From: an uncultured Campylobacter sp.
GTDB lineage: Bacteria; Campylobacterota; Campylobacteria; Campylobacterales; Campylobacteraceae
Assembly (NCBI RefSeq): GCF_938030685.1
Contig: NZ_CALHHX010000186.1
Span: 1-7,811 of the forward strand
Length of the DNA stretch: 7,811 nucleotides
Direction of reading: 5' to 3'
Part shown: positions 1-6,009 of the stretch, one piece after another
Layout: every line of letters begins with the position of its first letter
How positions within the stretch are numbered: the first letter of the stretch is position 1
The notes under the pieces: model-generated
The model's input: the letters and a program-made list of their open reading frames with translations, nothing else
Told to the model about the DNA's origin: nothing
Database searches by the model: none
Made by a program: the position numbers and the translations under genes

Positions 1-23
1 AAAATTCTAAACAGGAGAAAACT

Positions 24-671
24 ATGGCTAACAACCGAGTTATAAAGATGCATTATGAGCTAAAAGACGGCAAAACCGGCGAAATTTTAGAGTCAAATTT
101 AAACTCCGATCCGATCGCCTTTCTTAGCGGCAAAGATCAAATCATCCAAAAGTTGGAAGATGAAATTTTAAATCTACAAGCGGGCGAGAGTAAAACTGTT
201 TGCATAAGCCCTAGTGACGGGGTCGGCGAGTATAAGCAGGACGCCGTGCAGATCCTGCCTAAAGAGCAGTTTGCGGGCATCGATCTAGTCGTCGGTATGG
301 AGCTTTTCGGTCAGGCGGAGGACGGCGCGACTACCCGTGTGAGCGTCAAAGCTATCGGCGAGCAGGACGTTACCATCGATTTCAACCATCCATTTGCGGG
401 CAAGGAGCTGGAATTTAACGTAAAAATCGTCGAGAACCGAGAAGCGACGGCGGACGAAATTCTTACCGGCCAGCCGGAGGGTGCTCACGGCTGCGGCTGC
501 GGACATAATCATCACGAGGGGCACGAGTGCTGCGGCGGACACGGACACGATCATGCAGAGGATCACGAGTGTTGCGGAGGCCATGGGCATGCAGACGGTC
601 ATGAATGCTGCGGAGGTCACGATCACGGGAAAGATCACGAGTGCTGCGGCGGGCACCATCACGAGCATTAG
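24..671 (+). CDS. slyD: SlyD-type FKBP peptidyl-prolyl isomerase / metallochaperone with His/Cys-rich tail
   Basis: Cytoplasmic FKBP-family prolyl isomerase and nickel-handling chaperone. SlyD proteins assist folding and, in other bacteria, supply Ni to hydrogenase maturation. Residues 1-70 and about 120-138 form the split FKBP domain, with the insert-in-flap chaperone domain between them (about 71-128; NHPFAGKELEF at 121-131 is a typical SlyD signature). Residues 153-215 are a metal-binding tail of His, Cys, Gly and acidic residues, with four copies of HECCGGH at 167, 181, 193 and 205. At 215 aa it is slightly longer than E. coli SlyD because of this tail. The loop that is usually D-A-Y-G-x-Y reads D-G-V-G-E-Y (65-70), so one conserved Tyr is Val. 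The start is fixed by AGGAG at 13-17, six bases before ATG. It is first in a run with fabD, 9 bases downstream. The family call is firm; the metal specificity is inference. Confidence 0.95.
   Translation: MANNRVIKMHYELKDGKTGEILESNLNSDPIAFLSGKDQIIQKLEDEILNLQAGESKTVCISPSDGVGEYKQDAVQILPKEQFAGIDLVVGMELFGQAEDGATTRVSVKAIGEQDVTIDFNHPFAGKELEFNVKIVENREATADEILTGQPEGAHGCGCGHNHHEGHECCGGHGHDHAEDHECCGGHGHADGHECCGGHDHGKDHECCGGHHHEH
522..656 (+). repeat. Four in-frame HECCGGH repeats encoding the SlyD metal-binding tail
   Basis: Direct repeats inside slyD start at 522, 564, 600 and 636, with spacings of 42, 36 and 36 bases. Each encodes HECCGGH followed by a His/Asp-rich linker. The DNA copies vary at third positions (GAGTGC, GAGTGT, GAATGC), so they are not a recent exact expansion. 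Because all spacings are multiples of three, unit gain or loss would keep the frame and only change the number of Cys/His sites. Confidence 0.9.
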
Positions 672-680
672 GACTTTTTT

Positions 681-1625
681 ATGAAATTTGTTTTTATCTT
701 CCCCGGACAGGGCTGCCAAAGCGTAGGCATGGGCAGGGAGTTTTACGAGAGCTCCGCCTTTACGCGCGCGCTTTTGGATGAGGCTTCAAGTTTTACCGGC
801 ATCGATTTTAAAAATTTACTGTTTGAGCCCGGCGACAAGCTCGACGTTTCGGAATTTACGCAACCCGCGATTGCATTAAATTCTATGATGGCGCTTGCGG
901 CGCTGCAAGAAAGAGCGGATCAAGAAAAGCTTAGCATCGCTCCGCAGTTTTTACTCGGACACTCACTGGGCGAGTTTAGCGCGCTAAGCGCTGCGGGAGG
1001 AATAGAGCCGAAGCAGATGCTAAAGCTAGTAAATATTCGCGGCAGGCTCATGCAGAGCGCCTGCGAGGGCAAAGGCGCCGGAATGATGGTGATCTTAGCT
1101 CTTGCCGACGAGGCAGTTGAAAAAATTTGTGCGGATGCGACGAGCGCAGGCAAGCAGGTTTGGGCGGCGAATTATAACTGCGACGGGCAGATCGTGGTCG
1201 CGGGCAAAAAAGATGATCTTGCAGCACTCGAGGGCGAGTTTAAGGCCGCGGGCGCAAAGCGCGCGATGCTACTTAATATGAGCGTCGCAAGCCACTGCCC
1301 GATGCTAGGGAGTGCTAGCGACGAGCTTTTGGAATTTTTGCGTCCTGCGCTAAAAGAGAGCTTTGCCCCCGTCGTCGCTAACGCCACGGCGCGCGCATAC
1401 ACGACAAAATCCGAAGCGCTAGAGCTGCTTAAAGCCCAACTTATCGGCCCCGTGCTTTACAAGCAAAGTATCAAAAATTACGAGGGCGAGGCGGACTGCT
1501 TCGTCGAGTTCGGCGCGGCGGTTTTAAAAGGGATAAACAAAAAGATCACGCAGAAGCCGACCTTCAGCATCACGGATCTTGCGAGCCTAGACGAGTTTTT
1601 GAAATTTGCAAAGGAGAATGGATGA
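681..1625 (+). CDS. fabD: Malonyl-CoA:ACP transacylase
   Basis: Transfers malonyl from CoA to acyl carrier protein, supplying the extender unit for type II fatty acid synthesis in the cytoplasm. The 314-aa length is normal for FabD. Visible motifs are FPGQG at 7-11 near the N-terminus, the nucleophile elbow GHSLGE at 93-98 with Ser95, the carboxylate-binding Arg120 in IRGRLMQ, His205 in SVASHCPML (catalytic partner of Ser95), and Gln253 in KAQLIGPV, matching E. coli S92/R117/H201/Q250. The gene is complete. AGGA at 670-673 overlaps the slyD stop and lies seven bases before ATG, so translation probably follows slyD. It overlaps mtnN by four bases. Being beside slyD and mtnN rather than in a fab cluster fits the Campylobacter arrangement as I recall it. 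Confidence 0.97.
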   Translation: MKFVFIFPGQGCQSVGMGREFYESSAFTRALLDEASSFTGIDFKNLLFEPGDKLDVSEFTQPAIALNSMMALAALQERADQEKLSIAPQFLLGHSLGEFSALSAAGGIEPKQMLKLVNIRGRLMQSACEGKGAGMMVILALADEAVEKICADATSAGKQVWAANYNCDGQIVVAGKKDDLAALEGEFKAAGAKRAMLLNMSVASHCPMLGSASDELLEFLRPALKESFAPVVANATARAYTTKSEALELLKAQLIGPVLYKQSIKNYEGEADCFVEFGAAVLKGINKKITQKPTFSITDLASLDEFLKFAKENG

Positions 1626-2320
1626 AAGTTGCGATCTTAGGCGCTATGCCCGAAGAGATCGAGCCGCTGCTGTCCGCGCTGCGCGAGCGGAGTGTGAGCG
1701 TGGAGGCCGTGGAGTACGCGAATAATAAATTCTACGCCGCTAAGCTTAACAGCCACGATCTCGTGATCGCATATTCAAAGATCGGCAAGGTAAATTCCGC
1801 CCTGACGGCTACGGTTATGATCGAGAAATTCGGCGCGCGCGCGCTTATCTTTACGGGCGTCGCGGGGGCTTTGAAGAGCGGCATCAAGATCGGCGAAATT
1901 TTATACGCCACCGCACTCGTGCAGCACGATCTGGACATTACGGCGTTTGGGCATCCGCACGGATTCGTGCCGGGAAGTAAAATTTCAGTCCAAACCGACG
2001 CGAAGCTAAATTCTATCGCGCAAAGCGTTGCCGAGCAGCTAGGCATCACGCTAAAATCGGGCGTCATCGCTAGCGGCGATCAGTTCGTAAGCGGCGAGGA
2101 GCGCAAGAGCTGGATCGAGCGGACGTTTGATGCGAGCGCGGTCGAGATGGAGGGAGCGAGCGTAGCGCAGGTGTGCGACGCGCTGGGCGTGCCGTTTTGC
2201 ATACTGCGCGCGATAAGCGACGAGGCGGGACACAAAGCGGAGTTTGACTTTGACGAGTTTATGGTAAAAAGCGCGCAGACGAGCGCAAATTTCGTCCTAA
2301 AAATGATCGAAAGGTTATGA
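1622..2320 (+). CDS. mtnN: 5'-methylthioadenosine / S-adenosylhomocysteine nucleosidase
   Basis: Hydrolyses the N-glycosidic bond of MTA and SAH to release adenine, clearing SAM by-products and feeding methionine and AI-2 metabolism. Family knowledge: in Campylobacter and Helicobacter the same enzyme also cleaves 6-amino-6-deoxyfutalosine in the futalosine route to menaquinone. The 232-aa length equals that of the E. coli enzyme. Residues in register are Glu12 in AILGAMPEEIE, the phosphate/ribose loop FTGVAGAL (77-84), SGDQFVSG (151-158), the VEMEGAS motif with Glu175/Glu177, and catalytic Asp200 in RAISDEA. The start ATG overlaps the fabD stop (ATGA) and has AGGAG at 1612-1616, five bases upstream. 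Its own stop overlaps the next start in the same way, indicating translational coupling across three genes. Confidence 0.97.
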   Translation: MKVAILGAMPEEIEPLLSALRERSVSVEAVEYANNKFYAAKLNSHDLVIAYSKIGKVNSALTATVMIEKFGARALIFTGVAGALKSGIKIGEILYATALVQHDLDITAFGHPHGFVPGSKISVQTDAKLNSIAQSVAEQLGITLKSGVIASGDQFVSGEERKSWIERTFDASAVEMEGASVAQVCDALGVPFCILRAISDEAGHKAEFDFDEFMVKSAQTSANFVLKMIERL

Positions 2321-3066
2321 TAAACCTCTCCAAAAAGCTACTTCGCCGCGTCGGACAGGCCAACGCTAAATACAAGATGTTCGAGCGCGGCGATAAAATT
2401 TTACTAGCTCTTAGCGGCGGTAAGGACAGCATGAGCTTGGCGCACGTGCTGAAGCACTTCCAAAGCGTAAGCCCGCTAGATTGGGAGTTTCGAGCCGTCA
2501 CCGTCACCTACGGTATCGGCGAGGATCTGCGCGAGATAAGCGCCCATTTTAAAGAGCACGAGATCCCATACGAGATAATCGATACTAAAATTTTTGAATT
2601 CGGCAAGGAAAAGATCCGCGCGAACACCACGTTTTGCAGCTTTTGCTCGCGTATGAGGCGTGGATACATCTACTCCTACGCGCTTGAGCACGGCTTTAAT
2701 AAGATCGCCATCGCCCATCATCTCGACGACGCCGCGGAGAGCTTTTTTATGAATTTCACCTTCAACGGCGCACTTCGAACTCTCGCTCCGCGCTACGTCG
2801 CCGAAAACGGGCTTGTGATCATCCGTCCGTTCATTCTTGCGCGCGAGCGCCAAATCGCCGCCTGTGCCAGAGATAACGAGCTTCCGATCATGCGCGAGGA
2901 GGAGGTCTGTCCCGCGAGGCAATACGGCGGCAAGGAGCCCACTGCGCGCGCCGCTACGAAGGAACTTTTGGCGCAGTATGAAAAGGCCCATCCGAGGTTT
3001 TTTATCAGCCTGCAAGCCGCCTTTGCCAACATCCACGAAGAGACCTTTTTCGAGCCTAAATTTTAA
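2317..3066 (+). CDS. PP-loop ATPase of the TtcA family (tRNA cytidine 2-thiolation type)
   Basis: N-type ATP pyrophosphatase that probably adenylates a tRNA base before sulfur transfer. TtcA makes 2-thiocytidine at tRNA position 32 using a [4Fe-4S] cluster. The 249-aa protein has the PP-loop LSGGKDS (32-38), a CxxC pair Cys107/Cys110 in FCSFCSR, the AHHLDDAAES helix (133-141) that corresponds to the HHxDD motif, and a lone Cys198 in EEVCPAR that could be the third cluster ligand. E. coli TtcA is longer (about 311 aa) and has its last Cys in an IPCNLCG context, so this is a shorter branch and the substrate base is not certain. The start overlaps the mtnN stop (ATGA). The only ribosome site is a weak AAAGG inside mtnN, so expression likely depends on coupling. 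The last codons and stop lie inside an AAATTTTAAAATTTT palindrome. Confidence 0.85.
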   Translation: MINLSKKLLRRVGQANAKYKMFERGDKILLALSGGKDSMSLAHVLKHFQSVSPLDWEFRAVTVTYGIGEDLREISAHFKEHEIPYEIIDTKIFEFGKEKIRANTTFCSFCSRMRRGYIYSYALEHGFNKIAIAHHLDDAAESFFMNFTFNGALRTLAPRYVAENGLVIIRPFILARERQIAACARDNELPIMREEEVCPARQYGGKEPTARAATKELLAQYEKAHPRFFISLQAAFANIHEETFFEPKF

Positions 3067-3086
3067 AATTTTAAGCGGTTTGATCT

Positions 3087-3116
3087 CTCGGCTAGAAAAG
3101 CTCGAGTATGGTTTTT
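3087..3116 (+). terminator. Candidate intrinsic terminator of the slyD-fabD-mtnN operon
   Basis: CTCGGCT (3087-3093) pairs with AGC/CGAG (3099-3101 and 3103-3106), giving a seven-pair stem with one bulged T and a five-base loop. A run of five T follows at 3112-3116. The T-run starts five bases after the stem, so the call is moderate. It lies 21 bases after the PP-loop gene stop. Confidence 0.4.
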
Positions 3117-3363
3117 GCCGCGACAGAAACTTTGCACATATAGTTTAATTTCTTGCTCAAACGAGCCGCAAGCCGTAGCGCGAGCAGTTAGCTTACTGCG
3201 TCCAAAGCTGTGCACACCAGCTCGGGCTGCACGCTAGAGCGGTTCGCCCGCTGCGCCCGAGGGCTGCGAGTAGGGCGGGTTACGCCGCCTGTATATGCTT
3301 TTACGAAACGCCTGAGGTTAATTGTAATGCCGTCTTTCGGCGCCGCACTTTCGTCTTGCTCAG

Positions 3364-3401
3364 ATATCGCCCGTGTCCAAGCGAGCTTTACGGGCGAATA
3401 T
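3364..3401. other. Long imperfect hairpin, function unknown
   Basis: ATATCGCCCGT (3364-3374) pairs with ACGGGCGAATAT (3390-3401), eleven pairs with one bulged A and a 15-base loop. There is no T-run on either side, so it does not look like an intrinsic terminator. Confidence 0.45.
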
Positions 3402-3425
3402 TAGGAGGCTTGCAAAGTTTGCGCG

Positions 3426-3648
3426 AAAGATAGTTTTAGAAATTTCATCTCAAAAAATGCTTTAGAAATTTAATCCCGTAAAATTTTAAAATTTTATCGG
3501 AGGCTTCCTTTCGGGCTGCGGGTGCGGACTCGATCGCCGTGCGCCGTAAATTTAAACCGCCCGCTCCGCTAAAGATAGTTTTAGAAATTTATTCCGCAAA
3601 ATGTTTCTAAAATTTTACCTTACAAAATTTCAAAATTTTAACGAAGCC
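3426..3648. repeat. Diverged direct repeat of about 79 bases, two copies
   Basis: Copies lie at 3426-3504 and 3571-3648. Both begin with the identical 20-mer AAAGATAGTTTTAGAAATTT (3426-3445 and 3571-3590). They then align imperfectly over an AAAATG block, a TAAAATTTTA-type palindrome block and an end of the form CGGAGGC / CGAAGCC. The spacing is 145 bases. The identical head and decayed remainder suggest duplication followed by drift or selection on the head. Confidence 0.7.
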
Positions 3649-3755
3649 GAGTTCAAAATTCCGACGGAGCTAAATTTTAAAATTTCAAAGCAACCGAATT
3701 TTAAAATTTAGCAAAGCCGAATTCTGAAATTTTATCGTAGCCAAATTTTCGCTCT
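3642..3755. repeat. Degenerate tandem repeat, units of about 24-26 bases
   Basis: Four to five imperfect units follow each other, each built from an AGCC/AACC/AGC-like head, a GAATTTTAAAATTT-like palindromic core and a short spacer ending in CAAAG or CGTAG. Cores start near 3650, 3672, 3697, 3720 and 3741. Units differ by several bases, so this is visible by eye rather than an exact repeat. Confidence 0.5.
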
Positions 3756-3963
3756 CGTTTCATAAACGTTACATTTTGAAATTTCGCCGCTCGCTCTCGG
3801 TTAAATTTCGCGCCGCTTCAAAGCCGCTCAAAACCTCCGCTGTCGCGCGCGTAGATTAAATTTTAAAATTTCGCGCACGTCGCATTGCTTCTCAAATTTA
3901 CACACTACGAAATTTTAACCGATTTTCGCTCCGAAATTTATGCCGCATTAATCGCCGCGGATA

Positions 3964-3996
3964 TATAATATTAAATGTCATATTTCACATAAGGAG
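3964..3996 (+). promoter_or_regulatory. Promoter and ribosome site of the aldehyde dehydrogenase gene
   Basis: TATAAT at 3964-3969 is a perfect -10 box. No clear -35 box is seen, which is usual for Campylobacter sigma-70 promoters. Transcription would begin near 3976. AAGGAG at 3991-3996 lies five bases before ATG 4002, so the leader is short, about 26 bases. Confidence 0.7.
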
Positions 3997-4001
3997 TAAG
4001 C

Positions 4002-5468
4002 ATGGCTACAATCCAACCAAGCTATAAGCTTTTCATCGACGGCGAGTTTGTGGGTGCCGAAGGCGGCGCGAGCCTAGACGTTTTTAATCCCGCTACAGGC
4101 GAGAAAATTTCAAAGATCGCAGATGCTAGCAAGGCGGACGTCGATAGAGCGGTCGCCGCGGCGCGCAAGGCGTTTGAGAGCTTCCGCCGCACTAGCGTTT
4201 ATGAGCGCAGCGCGCTGCTAAACAAGATCGCCGACGTCTTAGAGCAAAACGCCGAGTTCATCGCGACCGTAGAGACTATCGACAATGGCAAGCCGATCCG
4301 CGAGACGCGCGCGGTCGACGTAGCGTGGTCGATCGAGCATTTCCGCTATTTTGCGGGCGTGATTTTGGGCGAAGAGGGCAGCGCCAATATGCTAAAAGAG
4401 CGCTATCTATCCGTCGTCTTGCGCGAGCCGATCGGCGTAGTAGGACAGATCGTGCCGTGGAATTTCCCGTTTTTGATGGGCGCGTGGAAGCTCGCTCCGT
4501 TACTTGCCGCGGGCGATACATGCGTATTTAAGCCAAGCTCCGAGACCAGCCTTAGCATTTTGGAGTTCATCCGCCTAATTGCGCCGCTACTTCCAAAGGG
4601 CGTCATCAACGTCGTAACCGGCAAGGGAAGCAAAGCAGGCGAGTTCGTCCGCACTCACAAAGGGCTCGATAAGCTTGCATTCACTGGCTCTACCGAAGTT
4701 GGTAGAGGCATCGCGTTAGCCGCGGCGCAAAAGATCATCCCTGCTACGCTTGAGCTTGGCGGCAAGAGTGCAAATATCATCTTTGACGATTGCGACTTCG
4801 ATGTTGCGATCGACGGCGTGCAGCTGGGGATCCTTTTCAACCAAGGCCAGGTCTGCTGCGCGGGAAGTAGAATTTTTGTACAGGAGGGCATCTACGATAA
4901 ATTCGTACCGGCGCTCGTGGAGAAATTTAAGCGCATCAAAGTAGGCGATCCTCTCGATCCTAACACCCAGATGGGATGCCAGATCAACAAAAAGCAAGCC
5001 GATAAAATTTTAGAGTACGTAAAAATCGGCGTAGAGGAGGGCGCTAAGATCGCCGTGGGCGGCAAGCGACATAGCGCGGGAGAGGCTTTCGTCGAGCCTA
5101 CGCTACTCGTGGACGTGCGCAACGACATGCGCGTGGCGCAGGAGGAGATCTTCGGTCCTGTGGGCGTCGTGATTAAATTTAAAGATCAAGACGAGCTCGT
5201 CCGCATGGCAAACGACAGCCTCTACGGACTAGGCGGCGCCGTATTTACGCGCGACATCGCAAAGGCGCTCACGGTCGCACGCCTGCTTGAGACGGGTCGC
5301 GTGTGGGTCAATACCTACAACCAGATCCACGCGGGCGCGCCGTTTGGCGGCTACAAAGAATCGGGCATCGGTCGCGAAACGCACAAGATGATCCTGGATC
5401 ATTATACCCAGACCAAAAACATCTACATCGACACGATCTCCAAACCGAGCGGCTTTTACGAGCAGTAA
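4002..5468 (+). CDS. NAD(P)+-dependent aldehyde dehydrogenase (ALDH superfamily)
   Basis: Oxidises an aldehyde to the carboxylic acid in the cytoplasm. The 488-aa length is typical for the tetrameric ALDH class. Visible landmarks are the N-terminal FIDGEFV, PWNFP at 152-156 (Asn154, oxyanion hole), KPSSETS at 177-183 (Lys177, cofactor binding), FTGSTEVG at 227-234 (nucleotide fold), LELGGKS at 250-256 (general base Glu251), GQVCCAGSR at 282-290 with nucleophile Cys285, EEIFGPV at 381-387 (Glu382, nicotinamide ribose) and APFGGYKESGIGRE near the C-terminus. All catalytic positions are present, so it should be active. The VNTYNQIHAGAPFGG and HYTQTKN sequences resemble acetaldehyde- and broad-substrate enzymes (AldB/DhaS-like), but the substrate cannot be fixed from sequence. 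Its own promoter and downstream hairpin suggest a single-gene transcript. Confidence 0.95.
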   Translation: MATIQPSYKLFIDGEFVGAEGGASLDVFNPATGEKISKIADASKADVDRAVAAARKAFESFRRTSVYERSALLNKIADVLEQNAEFIATVETIDNGKPIRETRAVDVAWSIEHFRYFAGVILGEEGSANMLKERYLSVVLREPIGVVGQIVPWNFPFLMGAWKLAPLLAAGDTCVFKPSSETSLSILEFIRLIAPLLPKGVINVVTGKGSKAGEFVRTHKGLDKLAFTGSTEVGRGIALAAAQKIIPATLELGGKSANIIFDDCDFDVAIDGVQLGILFNQGQVCCAGSRIFVQEGIYDKFVPALVEKFKRIKVGDPLDPNTQMGCQINKKQADKILEYVKIGVEEGAKIAVGGKRHSAGEAFVEPTLLVDVRNDMRVAQEEIFGPVGVVIKFKDQDELVRMANDSLYGLGGAVFTRDIAKALTVARLLETGRVWVNTYNQIHAGAPFGGYKESGIGRETHKMILDHYTQTKNIYIDTISKPSGFYEQ

Positions 5469-5494
5469 GGCTTAGCGCGGTATCTCGGGCTACG

Positions 5495-5533
5495 TTTCGG
5501 GCGGTTTGCGCCGCCCGAGAATTTATTCTGCTT
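5495..5533 (+). terminator. Terminator after the aldehyde dehydrogenase gene
   Basis: TCGGGCGG (5497-5504) pairs perfectly with CCGCCCGA (5511-5518) around the loop TTTGCG, with two weaker outer pairs at 5495-5496/5519-5520. ATTTATTCTGCTTT follows, a T-rich but broken tail. It starts 26 bases after the stop codon. Confidence 0.7.
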
Positions 5534-5574
5534 TAAAAGACAATATAAAAAACGGAAATTAAGTTTAATAAATA

Positions 5575-5600
5575 TATAATTAGGCACTATTTAAAAGGAG
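5575..5600 (+). promoter_or_regulatory. Promoter and ribosome site of the lipoprotein gene
   Basis: TATAAT at 5575-5580 is a perfect -10 box in a T/A-rich stretch. AAGGAG at 5595-5600 lies five bases before ATG 5606. The leader would be about 20 bases. No -35 box stands out. Confidence 0.7.
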
Positions 5601-5605
5601 AAAAA

Positions 5606-5908
5606 ATGAGACGAATTTTTTTGTTGAGCCTTACGGCTATCGTAGGTTTAGGCCTTACCGGGTGCAAGGAAGACGAGCCTAAAAAAACGGTTGCAGATTA
5701 TCTGCTTGCGCCGCTAGAGGCAAAAGCGAAACTAGAGCTTTGCGAAAAAATGCAGCCAAAGGATGTGATCAACGACAAAGAGTGTAATAATGCAAACAAA
5801 GCAAGAGATTATTTAAAGCACCTTAACGGAGATCCCAATAGACATTGGTCTGAAGTGGATTTTTATATAAAGCACCCTGAGCGAATTAGCGAGGATCTTA
5901 AAAAATAA
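5606..5908 (+). CDS. Small lipoprotein, EexN-like (entry-exclusion type)
   Basis: Predicted 100-aa lipoprotein. The signal peptide at 1-19 (MRR, then a hydrophobic core) ends in the lipobox LTGC, with Cys20 the lipidated residue. The mature part has the layout I associate with EexN-family lipoproteins of conjugative elements: V29-x2-Y32-x3-P36, a charged helix to L43, then Cys46 and Cys60 followed by NNANKA. Family knowledge: EexN-type proteins in the donor envelope limit redundant plasmid entry, though chromosomal Campylobacter copies are often of unknown role. A second, partial copy of the motif (V84-x2-Y87-x3-P91, L98) closes the protein just before the point where the first Cys would come. 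The gene is AT-rich compared with its neighbours and stands alone. The lipoprotein call is strong; the EexN relation is from memory of the pattern and moderate. Confidence 0.7.
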   Translation: MRRIFLLSLTAIVGLGLTGCKEDEPKKTVADYLLAPLEAKAKLELCEKMQPKDVINDKECNNANKARDYLKHLNGDPNRHWSEVDFYIKHPERISEDLKK

Positions 5909-5929
5909 CAATTAAATTTTTGAAAGTAG

Positions 5930-5956
5930 TAGCGCAAATGCGCTAATAATGTTTTT
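5930..5956. terminator. Hairpin with T-run after the lipoprotein gene
   Basis: TAGCGC (5930-5935) pairs with GCGCTA (5940-5945) around the loop AAAT. Five T follow at 5952-5956 after a six-base gap. It sits between the lipoprotein gene and the converging - strand cluster and may end transcription on the + strand. The stem is short, so the call is moderate. Confidence 0.4.
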
Positions 5957-6009
5957 CCTGAAGCGGAATTTAAAGAGAGAAAAGGGAGCGGAAGTCTTAA
6001 CGGCGAGCA

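Larger units (their letters stand above)
3058..3871. repeat. Dispersed perfect palindrome AAATTTTAAAATTT
   Basis: The 14-base sequence is its own reverse complement. Exact copies occur at 3058-3071, 3481-3494, 3672-3685 and 3858-3871, with a 13-base form at 3697-3709 and a one-mismatch form at 3625-3638. One more exact copy is at 7105-7118. The first copy spans the stop codon of the PP-loop ATPase gene. Confidence 0.85.
3067..4001. other. 935-base gap without a convincing gene, repeat-rich
   Basis: No frame on either strand shows a start with a ribosome site plus protein-like sequence. The first third (to about 3420) alternates GC-rich patches and contains short inverted repeats (3274-3289, 3364-3401). 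From 3426 to about 3925 it is dominated by AAATTT/AAATTTTAAAATTT-type palindromes and diverged direct repeats, listed separately. The last 40 bases are the promoter and ribosome site of the aldehyde dehydrogenase gene. Decayed genes or a structured RNA cannot be excluded from sequence alone. Confidence 0.7.

Noticed and set aside
285..719. Long - strand frame opposite slyD
   Set aside because: Mirror of the Cys/His-rich codons of slyD; no ribosome site, and the slyD product is unambiguous.
2476..3036. 186-codon - strand frame opposite the PP-loop ATPase gene
   Set aside because: Shadow of a confidently identified gene; no supporting start signals or motifs.
3200..3290. tRNA or SRP RNA in the GC-rich part of the gap
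   Set aside because: No cloverleaf and no SRP core motif found on either strand.
3210..3404. 64-codon + strand frame in the non-coding gap
   Set aside because: No ribosome site before the ATG, composition rich in Arg, Ser and Ala without domain-like pattern, and it runs through hairpins at 3274-3289 and 3364-3401. Probably chance, though a decayed gene is possible.
3127..3420. 10-bp inverted repeat AAACTTTGCA (3127-3136) / TGCAAAGTTT (3411-3420) as ends of a mobile element
   Set aside because: Only ten pairs with no extension, no target duplication seen, and no transposase between. Chance cannot be excluded.
3426..3755. CRISPR array in the repeat-rich gap
   Set aside because: Repeats are degenerate and AT-palindromic with no unique, evenly sized spacers and no cas genes nearby.
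3975..3990. CRP-like or other operator (ATGT...ACAT) downstream of the aldehyde dehydrogenase -10 box
   Set aside because: Four-base half sites only, with the wrong spacing for a CRP box.
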